From: Rhipicephalus microplus
Lineage: Eukaryota > Arthropoda > Arachnida > Ixodida > Ixodidae
DNA: 64,000 nucleotides
Assembly: GCF_043290135.1 (NCBI RefSeq)
Contig: NC_134700.1
Location: 235,702,088-235,766,087 of the forward strand
Direction of reading: 5' to 3'
Position numbers and translations under genes: made by a program. A model generated the notes under the pieces. That model was not told the DNA's origin, ran no database searches, and saw only the letters and a list, made by a program, of their open reading frames with translations. The number at the start of each line of letters is the position of its first letter. Position 1 is the first letter of the stretch. Positions 55,730-64,000 of this stretch are shown piece by piece.

Positions 55730-58700
55730 TATCATCATCATCATCATCATCATCATCATAATCAGGCTGACTGCGTCCTCTGCAGGACAAAGGCCTCTCC
55801 CATGCTCCGCCAGTCAACTCGGTCCTGTGCTTGCTGCTGCCATTTTATACCCGCAAACTTCTTAATCTCATCTGCCCGCCTAACCTTCTATCTCCCCTAA
55901 CCCACTTGCATTCTCTAGGAATCCAGTTATGTTACCCTTAATGACCAGTGGTTATCCAGTCTACGCGCTACATGCCAAGCCCATGCTCATTTACTCTTCT
56001 TGATTTCAACTATGATATCCTTAACACCGGTTTGATGCCTGATCCAATCTGCTCTATCCTTGTCTCTTAAGGTTGCATCTACCATTTTCCTTTCCATTGC
56101 TCACTTCGTGGTCCTGAATTTAAGATGAACCCCCTTTGTAAGTCTCCAGGTTTCTGCTCCGTAGCTAAGTACCGGCAAGATGCAGCTGTTATATACCTTC
56201 TGATTGTGGGATAGTGGCAACATAGCTGCTATGATTTGAAAGTGTGCCAAATGTGCTCCATTCCATTCTTATTCTTCTAGTTACTTCAATCTCGTGGTTC
56301 GGCTCCGCGGCTTTTACCGGTCCTAAGTAGACGTAGTCATTTACAGCTTCAAGTCTACTATTACCTATCTCTAAGCGCTGTTCTCTTCCGAGGTTGTGTA
56401 CATTACTTTCGTTTTCTGCAGGTTAATTTTAAGACCCACCTTTCTGCTCTCCTTGTCTAACTCCGTAATCATGAGTTGCAATTCGACCCCTGAGTTACTC
56501 AGCAATGCAATGTCATCGGCGAAGCGCAGGTTACCAATGTATTCTTCATTAACTCTTATCCCTAACTGTTCCCACTCTAGGTTTCTGAAAACTTCCCGTG
56601 AGCACGCGGTAAATAGCATTGGGGAGATTGTATCTCCCTGCCTTACACCCTTTTTGATTGGTATTCTTTTGCTTTCTTTATTAAGCACTATGGTAGCAGT
56701 TGATACCCTGTAGATTTCTTTTAGGATGTCTATCTTTGCTTCGTCGGCGCCCTAATTCCGCAGTGTCTGCATCACTTCTGATATTTCTACTGAATCAAAC
56801 GCCTTCTCTTAATCTATGAAGGCTGTGTATGGTGGTTAGCTACATTCTGACGATTTCTTTATTACCTTATTGATAGTGTGAATGTGGTCGATTGTTGCAT
56901 AGCCTGCTCGAAATCCTGCTTGTTCTTCGCTTGATTCAATTCTAATGTTGTCGTAATTCTGCTAGCAGTTACCTTTGTAAATAGCTTGTGTACAATGGAG
57001 AGCAAGCTGATCGGCCTGTACTTGTTGAAGTCCTTGCCATCTCATTTCTTATGTATCAAGATGAAGTTAGCATTCTTCAAAGATTCTAGTACTGTTCGCG
57101 TCAGGAGACAGCTCGTAAACAGGGTGGCTAGTTTTAGGGGCGAAGCTCCTTAGTGCGTGGGCTGTGCGTCCCCTGTAGGCTGTATGTAGCCACCTCTAGT
57201 TTAGTTGTTGCAGTGTTCACTAGATGGCGGTACCGTCTCCTGTATGTAGCCACCTCTCGTTTAGTTCTTGTAGTGTTTACTAGATGGTGGTACTTGTAGC
57301 TGATGATGAAAATATGCAAGATGTTATAAACTAGAAAGCGGTACTTGTAGTTGATGAAAGACGCGAGATCTTATAAAATAGGAATGATGTCACATATGGC
57401 GTGTGTCATTGGTTGAAGGCAATCGTTCGATTTAGTGCGGCGACGTACGCTAGGGGGAGCGATGTAATAAAATCGAGTGGGCAAAATGTACAGAGGATTC
57501 ATGGTTTACCAGGTTTACCTCCGGAGCTTCGCCCACTCATCATCATTCACTTCGTGGATATGGCGGCACTTTTTTTCCAACACAATCTGTCCTCCGTTGT
57601 TTAACAGATCTGATGTTACTTGATTCTCACCAGCAGCTTTGCCTCTTTGCATCATGCTCTCCAAGGCTTTTCTCACTTGTATCATTACTGGTGGGGTGTA
57701 ATCTGGGTTACTGCTAGTTCTTATACTAAGGTCGTGGTTGTCCCGGCTACTGGACAGATCTGTGTAAAACTCCTCCGCTATTTTAACTATCCTATCCATA
57801 TTGGTAGTTATTTTGCCTTCTTTGTCCCTTAGTGCATACATCCGATTTTTGCCTATCCCAAGTTTCTTCTCACTGCTTTGATGCTTGCTCCATTTTTCAG
57901 AGCGTGTTCAATTATCTCCGTGTTATACCTTCTTACATCGCATACCTGATGCCGAATAATCAACTTCGAAATCTTTTCCAGTTCTATTTTGTCTGTTGTA
58001 CTTGAGACTTTCATGATTTGACGCTTCTTAATGAAATTCTTCGTTTCCTAGGAAAGCTTGCCAGTTTCATGTCTAACTGCACTGCCTCCAACTTCCACTG
58101 CACACTCCGTAATGATACTCGTCAGATTATAATTCATTGTATCTACGCTAAGGTTGGTTTCCTCACTAAGAGCCGAGTACCTGTTCTGAAGCGACACTCT
58201 GAATTTCTGTACTTTCCCTCTCAGTGCTAGCTCATTGATTGGCTTCCTGCGTATCAGTTTTTGCCGTTTCTTCCACAAGTCTGGGGGAATTTGAGACCGT
58301 ATCATTCTATGGTCACTGCATCGTACTTTGCCAAGTACTTCCCTATCCTGCATGATGCTTGAGTGTGCACTCAGTATAAAGTCTATTTCCTTCTTACTTT
58401 TGCTATTAGGGCTCCTCCATGTCCGCCTATGGTTCCCTCGTTTTAGGTAGAAGGTATTCAAGATCCGTAAATTATTGCGTTCTGCAAATTCTACAAATAG
58501 CTCCCCTCTGGCATCCATTATCTCCTACTGCCTGGTCTCCAGCCTGCTTCTCCCTACCTTAGCATTGAAGACGCCCATCTGTATAGAATACTGTGTTTTT
58601 ACTTTATTTATTGCCGATTCAAAGTCTTCATAGAAGCTTTCAACTGACGCGTAATCATGACCATGGATGTAGGCTCATAAGCCTGTACCACTTTCTTAGT

Positions 58701-58905
58701 ATTTTTTATTGAGTTTACTTACAGTACCTACCACCCTTACATTATTTCTATAGTATTCCTCTATGTTACCCGCTAGGTTTCTGTGGATAAGGAACGCCAC
58801 TCCCAGTTCTCTTCCGTCAGCCAAGCCCCGATAGCAAAAGACGGGCCAATTCAGTAGCACTGTATAGGCCTCATCTGTCTGAATAACCTCACAGCCACGT
58901 AAAAG
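55730..58905 (-). pseudogene. RTE-type LINE, single ORF relic (EN-RT)
   Basis: Minus strand, 5' to 3'. Endonuclease fragments come first (ELGVAFLIHRNLAGN; KKEIDFILSAHSS; GKVRCSDHRMIRSQ), then the linker to RT (YALRDKEGKITT; GKAAGENQVTSDLL). RT follows with KGVRQGDTISPMLFT and LRFADDIALLSNSG, then a C-terminal region with WAWHVARRLDNHW. It ends in a 3' (ATG)n array at 55730-55760. Several stops and frameshifts break the frame, and the endonuclease start is absent. The order and tail fit the RTE clade. It is split by an inserted element at 57136-57569, exactly between LEK and LATLF codons. Confidence 0.88.
57136..57569. mobile_element. MITE-like element nested in the RTE LINE
   Basis: About 434 bp bounded by AGGGGCGAAGCTCCTTAGTG and CGGAGCTTCGCCCACTCATC...GGATATGGCGGCAC, with T-runs at both junctions. 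Removing it rejoins the LINE reading frame. It contains a ~60-bp tandem repeat (57180-57239 and 57240-57299, CTGTATGTAGCCACCTCT start). The related copy at 27.7 kb shares both ends. No transposase. Confidence 0.75.
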
Positions 58906-60255
58906 ATTAATTCTTATATATACATGTCATGCTGGTAAGAACATATCTGAGCAAAAAGAAAGGAATAAAATAACGATTAAGAGGGCTACCTAAGATGCCA
59001 CCACAAGTGTACAAACCAGCCACATCGCTGACTTGTCACAACCATTGCCTTGTGGAGACTGCAGACCTTTCGCGTTTGTGCCTCTTCAAGAGTTCCACCA
59101 CTGGTTAACGTGTCGTTGTTTTTTGTTTTTTTTTTGTTCTGTTTAAAAGCGTGTTCTGCCTAATGTGAGAACCACTCCATCTAATGATCACCCCAACTGC
59201 ACTGAAATTTCAATGTTTCAAGAATAATTGTGCAACTTCGAGGGCGCTTGATTTTATATATTTTTTCGCTGTAAGTGCGTTTACTGACGTACAGTGCAAC
59301 TGCGCACTGCATGTTTATAGAAATGAGAGGCATAACTAGGCATTGTTGTGTGTGGAACTACTTGGCATTCTTAGCCCTTGAACTAGCATATTTATAATGT
59401 ACTCTTGTTGTGCTATAGTGCCCCGGAAACCCTGAATGAATGTGCTCTAAGTCTTCGGTCATGCGCCGACAGCTGTTGCGTCTACAAAAGCTTGTCGTCC
59501 CGGTTTGCACGACAGTTTTCCAAGCCCCACTTGTGAACTCGGTAAAACTACGGACGCGCCATATCGACGAGCCATCTCTGAAGAGAAAAGCAAATTACGA
59601 GGCCTTACGATGCGGCCGCTGTCGCAGGCTTCCCTCGCGGGTTCACCTCTCCACCGCCCAGAGACAATGCTGGCTTTTGTGCGTAGAGAAGAAACGTTCC
59701 GCGGCTGCGATGTGGCAAACGTGAAGCCTTCGCAATGGCCTTTCAGGATAGGGCTAACGCGTCTGGTCACAACGAAGGTGGCAATTGAAGAACGTTGTGG
59801 TATTTAAGGCAGAAATGAAACTAATGCGTACATAAAGCTGCCGTGCGGTTCCGCGCGAAATGGACTACATTTACGCAAATGTTACCTGCAGTATCAACAA
59901 ATGAGAGGGTAGGAAAAGCTGGGGGCTATTGACTAAAAAATTAAACTTTGAGAAGTGATGTACGTATCGGCGTAGAGTGTATGAATGTGTGAAGAGAGGC
60001 CGCCACTCGGAGAACTAGTGGACGGCCATTCTCGAAAACAGGACGCGCAGCTACTGGATATTCTATATATACGTGGGTTTGATACCTTTGAAAATGAACG
60101 CAACACCTGTATACAAAAAAAAAACGGGCCGGGGAAATTTCCGCAGGCTCTTGTTGAATTGTTGAAGGAGACGCACTTTAATTCTGAAATTCACGTGCTA
60201 GCGGCGCGCAGCGAGGAAGCTGCCACAAGAAAAACAAAAGACCCTGGTGAGGGCG

Positions 60256-60257
<2 letters not shown>
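58906..60257. other. Unannotated
   Basis: AT-rich, then a CpG-rich stretch at 59.45-59.77 kb with overlapping frames on both strands. No recognised domain. Confidence 0.4.

Positions 60258-60334
<77 letters not shown>
60258..60334. repeat. (TA)n microsatellite
   Basis: About 38 uninterrupted TA units, ending directly before the sequence I take as the LINE 5' end. Confidence 0.98.
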
Positions 60335-60336
<2 letters not shown>

Positions 60337-60482
60337 ATGGCTGCATACATAGTTTACACTTTCGTGTTGTGTTCTATGTGACGTGCTGCGTTCTACATGT
60401 ACTTTTCGTGCCGTTCTTCGTGTTCAAACAGCGCGCTGCCAGTGTGCAGAGGGGGCGCTGCAAGCGCGCGATGATGTAGGAC

Positions 60483-62471
60483 GTGCTGCGCTTCGGCTCC
60501 GCTGATTTTCGGCTGGAACCACGGGCAACTTCACAGTACCCCGTCAAGACCAGCATCAATCGTTTCGGCTACTCACAGGCAACACGTGGATACCAGTGTC
60601 ATCCAGGTGGGCCCGTTTTTGACAACTTTACGGCCGATCATCACCCGACCACGTTGGCGACGCCGTTAGGCCAAACGGCGACGCCAACGCCCGGCGGCGT
60701 GGGACCGGCTTTCCGAGGCAACATGGACGCTACTCTCATGCAGCGTGGATACGACCCGCATGCCATGACGTGGGAAACGATTCCGATTTCCGAAACGCCA
60801 AACTCTGCTTCTTCACCGAGGTTTCGGAGCCAAGCTCTCAACGACGCGGTGGAACGCCGCTCGCAAGCCAACGCCAAGAAGGCGGCGTCCGCCGCTGTTT
60901 CGGCATCCGGCACGCCAGCTGACAAGACGCAGCCTCCCGCTTCGCGCGCTGTGGGACGCAAGGGCAAGTTTCTCACCAAATGGAAGCCTCGCCCGTTTCC
61001 GAAACCGAGTCCGGACGACTATGTAATAGTCGTAAAGCCACGAGAGTGCATCTCATTGCATGATGCTTTCTCAGAGAACTGGTACGGGACTGCGTTTAAG
61101 GCATACCTCGGGCCCAAGCGAGCTGAGACGCTGACGGTTATTCCATCGAGAGAGCAAAATTTGATCGTGATTTACACCCCGGACCCTGACACGGCGGACA
61201 AAATGATCGGGGACTTCGTGGTAAACATCGAGCACAGACAGGTTCTGCTCAACGGGTACCTGCGACAAGATGGTAGCAATGTCTGCCACGGAGTTATTGT
61301 AGTCCGCAACACAGATACGACGGAGACGCTCCGAGAGAGCGTACGCTGGAGGTCAGGCACCATCGTCGAGGTGCGTAAATTTGGCACATCGAACAAGGCG
61401 CGTGTAACCTTCGCCGGCAAGGAGAAGCCACGCTTTGTTCACTACGACGCAATGCTGATCCCGGTCAAACCTTACTACCGGACGATCCCGGCCTGCGGCA
61501 AGTGCGGTGTCGTCGGCCATCGGATGGACACTTGTCCCAACCCACGACCGGATACGTGTGGCCTGTGTGGACAGCAGGTTCCGCTTGTGGAGGAGGGGGT
61601 GCGGGCCCCTCATGAATGTGTACCCGTATGTTCTGTGTGTGGTGGAGCACACGCCACAAACTCTCGAGCATGTACGGCCAAGTACCGTAATTCCAAGGTG
61701 GCCGCACAACAGGGCAGAAAGTCCAAAAGGGCGTCCAAGAAACGGCGCAAAGATCAGACTCCCAGTGAGCCACCACGCCGGGAAGTCGCCAAGACTGACA
61801 AGCCCGCTTCCCCTACTGGAGGAACCGAAAAGCAGCCGACGGCGCAACCATGCGGCGAAGCCAGGCCATGGGCCAACGCCGTGAAAAACGGAAAGCAGGT
61901 GGGTGGTACGGGTAGAGCTGCCTCCTCATCCCTCCCTATCATCCCCTCTTCATCGCGTAACGCCGACCAAAATATTATTGCCAAACTTCAGGCACAAATC
62001 GAAGCGTTACAGAAAAGACTAGCGGAAGCCGAGGCCAAACAGACCCAACTAGTCTCCCCTCCTCCTCCCCCCGCAGTAGAGGTAATGGAGAGTGAGACCG
62101 GGGCGGGGGCGGCAGACGCGGTTGCCGCACTCGAGGCTCGTGTGAACACCCTTGAGGTCCGTATGGACAGCCGTATAACTGTCCTCGAAACCCAAATCTC
62201 AGCGGCTGTAAATGCCGCCATTGCTAAAATGACAGAAACCATCCCTACCCTGATAGCCCAACAAGTTGCGCGTTTCACCAAACGAGCCGGCCCAATTAAG
62301 GACGTGTCTGGCCGGTACCCTAAAACGCTTCGACGACAGATCGAATTTGAGGATGATGACAGCTGCTCCGCCTCCGGAATTGAGGACACCCCCCTCCCCG
62401 CGAGTGCTGGCTCGGGAGCACCGCCACCGCAATCGCTCGATAACTCCACTGACCATGGCGGGCTCCCTTAG
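60483..62471 (+). CDS. LINE ORF1, Gag-like zinc-knuckle protein
   Basis: 662 codons if the first ATG is used. The Met at residue 81 (60723) is an alternative start, because residues 1-80 are low in features. Residues 180-325 form a fold-like region between a Pro/Lys-rich stretch and the zinc knuckles. The knuckles lie at about 338-397: C338-C341-H346-C351 (CX2CX4HX4C), an irregular middle cluster around C359-C362, and C383-C386-H390-C397. Residues 405-425 are very basic. Two coiled-coil segments follow (about 495-525 and 545-597). This is the usual plan of ORF1 in I/Jockey-type LINEs, which binds element RNA and forms the RNP. It overlaps ORF2 by 17 nt. Confidence 0.88.
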   Translation: MLRFGSADFRLEPRATSQYPVKTSINRFGYSQATRGYQCHPGGPVFDNFTADHHPTTLATPLGQTATPTPGGVGPAFRGNMDATLMQRGYDPHAMTWETIPISETPNSASSPRFRSQALNDAVERRSQANAKKAASAAVSASGTPADKTQPPASRAVGRKGKFLTKWKPRPFPKPSPDDYVIVVKPRECISLHDAFSENWYGTAFKAYLGPKRAETLTVIPSREQNLIVIYTPDPDTADKMIGDFVVNIEHRQVLLNGYLRQDGSNVCHGVIVVRNTDTTETLRESVRWRSGTIVEVRKFGTSNKARVTFAGKEKPRFVHYDAMLIPVKPYYRTIPACGKCGVVGHRMDTCPNPRPDTCGLCGQQVPLVEEGVRAPHECVPVCSVCGGAHATNSRACTAKYRNSKVAAQQGRKSKRASKKRRKDQTPSEPPRREVAKTDKPASPTGGTEKQPTAQPCGEARPWANAVKNGKQVGGTGRAASSSLPIIPSSSRNADQNIIAKLQAQIEALQKRLAEAEAKQTQLVSPPPPPAVEVMESETGAGAADAVAALEARVNTLEVRMDSRITVLETQISAAVNAAIAKMTETIPTLIAQQVARFTKRAGPIKDVSGRYPKTLRRQIEFEDDDSCSASGIEDTPLPASAGSGAPPPQSLDNSTDHGGLP

Positions 62472-64000
62472 AATTCGGAAGTCCCCACGATCCAATACGG
62501 CCACTCCCATCCAAATCACCCAGTGGAATTGTCGGGGCTTTAAGGCTCACACTAAGCGCGCCAACCTCCGGCTTTTCCTCGCAGCATTTCAAAACCTTCC
62601 TGCTGTGGTAGCCCTCCAGGAGCCAGGGAGTGCTGCCACACTCACAAACTATACTACGTTTCAGCAGGACCCTTTATCTTGCATCTGCGTGCACAAAAAT
62701 TATACGGCCAACCTAGTTGATCTCGACCTTAAGCCAGCTTTCTCGTACGTGATGGTGACACTCCTTCCGCTGCGTAAACAGGACCCGCCACTGCACGTGC
62801 TAAACATTTATTGCTCACCGAAACTAAGCAACATTACATTCGCAGACCTTTTTAGCCGCGCTTTAAAGGCTGCGGGCAGGGACCCTCTGGTGATTGTGGG
62901 TGATTTCAATGCCCCCAGCACACTCTGGGGGTATGCACGTGAAGAGAAACGTGGACGTAAATTGGCGGAACTTATGTCCACGCTGGGCCTAACTCTTCAC
63001 ACCGACCCTGCCTACCCAACTCGCGTGGGTAACTCCGTGACCCGGGACACATGTCCGGACCTTACCCTCACAAAAAACATTCAGTATGCGGATTGGGTCA
63101 ACACTGAAGAGACCCTCGGCAGCGACCACTGCATACTCAACACCACCATTCGCACCTACCCTTTGGCAAGACCCTACGGAGAGGCAAAATTACCCGATTA
63201 CACGAAGTTTCGGCAAATATACGCCAATTCGACACCCATTGAGGAGCAAGGATACCATGCTTGGTCCCAGCAACTGGTTTCCTCATTACGCTCCACAGAA
63301 ACACAAATTAAACTCTCCGAGGCGACTCCGGCGGTGGATAACCATCTCCTTCACCTCTGGGAGGCCCGGCGCAGCCTCGTCCGCCGATGGCGCCGGCAAA
63401 AACACAACCGAAAGCTCAAAATTCGCATCGCTGAGCTCACCCAGCGAGCAGCAGAGTACGCGGCCCAGCTCGCTGACTCTAACTGGGTGGACCGTTGCAA
63501 CACGGCCGCTCGACAAATGTCCAGCCGGAGTACCTGGCGCCTCTTCCGCGCCTTGATTGATCCGACCCAAACTCGAACAGAGACACAAAAGCATCTGCAA
63601 CGAGCATTTCACAGCTTCGACGGAGACACAGCCAAATTGGCATGTAAACTCCGAGACCAATATCTATGCACTCAGCAGGACTCCCAAGGGCCGGCGTACT
63701 CGTATGCAGGTACCGAGAACGCGGAGCTGGATCAACTGTTCCAGTTACACGACCTGAAGGCAGCCCTAGCGAAAATGAGGCGAGGAACGGCGCCGGGAAG
63801 GGATAAAATTACCGTGAAATTACTTGCCAATCTTCCTGACTCGGCCTACACCATGCTCCTTGCCTACATCAATTCCATTTGGATCGGGAAAACAAGCCTA
63901 CCAATTGAGTGGAAGACCGCCCTGGTCACCTTCATACCCAAAGCGGGCAAAGCCATTAACACGGACAACCTCCGCCCCATCTCCCTTACTTCTTGTGTGG
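62455..64000 (+). CDS. LINE ORF2, endonuclease-reverse transcriptase (5' part)
   Basis: Open from ATG at 62455 (context GACCATGG) to the window edge, 515 codons. The AP-endonuclease motifs are all present: QWNCRG (N25), LQEPG (E56), VLNIYCSP, VGDFNAPSTLWG (D150, N152) and LGSDHC (S223-D224-H225). A basic, helical linker follows at about 300-400. The N-terminal RT motifs are GTAPGRDKITVKLL (445-457) and NLRPISLTSCV, after which the window ends. The protein would nick target DNA and prime cDNA synthesis there. The start lies inside the end of ORF1 in another frame (+1), so reinitiation or coupled translation is likely. Confidence 0.88.
   Translation, partial: MAGSLRIRKSPRSNTATPIQITQWNCRGFKAHTKRANLRLFLAAFQNLPAVVALQEPGSAATLTNYTTFQQDPLSCICVHKNYTANLVDLDLKPAFSYVMVTLLPLRKQDPPLHVLNIYCSPKLSNITFADLFSRALKAAGRDPLVIVGDFNAPSTLWGYAREEKRGRKLAELMSTLGLTLHTDPAYPTRVGNSVTRDTCPDLTLTKNIQYADWVNTEETLGSDHCILNTTIRTYPLARPYGEAKLPDYTKFRQIYANSTPIEEQGYHAWSQQLVSSLRSTETQIKLSEATPAVDNHLLHLWEARRSLVRRWRRQKHNRKLKIRIAELTQRAAEYAAQLADSNWVDRCNTAARQMSSRSTWRLFRALIDPTQTRTETQKHLQRAFHSFDGDTAKLACKLRDQYLCTQQDSQGPAYSYAGTENAELDQLFQLHDLKAALAKMRRGTAPGRDKITVKLLANLPDSAYTMLLAYINSIWIGKTSLPIEWKTALVTFIPKAGKAINTDNLRPISLTSCV

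Larger units (their letters stand above)
60335..64000 (+). mobile_element. I-group LINE, 5' part, apparently intact, runs off the window
   Basis: A two-ORF non-LTR retrotransposon: a leader of about 150-390 nt, a Gag-like ORF1 and an ORF2 starting with an AP-type endonuclease followed by the start of RT. No stop or frameshift is visible in 3.5 kb, so this may be an active or recently active copy. The 3' half, with most of RT and any RNase H, lies outside. The 5' boundary is inferred from the end of the (TA)n tract. Confidence 0.85.

Overview
This window looks like repeat-dense nuclear DNA of a hard (ixodid) tick. The best evidence is several copies of a tRNA-headed SINE with the body of the Ruka family described from ixodid ticks, plus retrotransposon ends typical of such genomes. 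No complete host gene can be supported. Almost everything recognisable is a transposable element, a remnant of one, or simple-sequence DNA. The genus cannot be fixed from sequence alone.

Layout. 0-11.4 kb: truncated RTE and I-group LINE 3' ends, a long compound tetranucleotide microsatellite, a SINE with perfect target-site duplications (TSDs), and a 61-bp LINE scrap. 11.4-18.1 kb: an intact LTR retrotransposon (identical 721-bp LTRs, ATAT TSD, one 1482-codon gag-pol frame). Its pol order is protease-integrase-RT-RNase H, and its Gag carries a SCAN-like region, as expected of the Gmr1-like branch of Ty3/gypsy. 18-30 kb: SINEs, microsatellites, a decayed CR1/Jockey-type LINE and a foldback MITE-like element. 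30.5-36.1 kb: a second young LTR element on the minus strand (847-bp LTRs, ACGT TSD). It shares the U3-like part of the LTR and the tRNA-Leu-type primer site with the first element but encodes no enzymes. Its only long frame is a 605-624 codon protein built from three tiers of internal repeats. 36-60 kb: a gypsy integrase relic, long hairpins, two further LINE relics, and an RTE LINE interrupted by the MITE-like family. 60.3-64 kb: the 5' part of an apparently intact two-ORF I-group LINE that runs off the window.

How the parts may work together (inference). The 11.4-kb element could supply reverse transcriptase and integrase in trans to the enzyme-less 30.5-kb element, which keeps matching LTR ends and primer site. 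The SINEs probably depend on a LINE with an (AATC)n tail, a scrap of which lies directly beside one SINE. Both LTR elements inserted inside CANNTG hexamers, a possible target preference.
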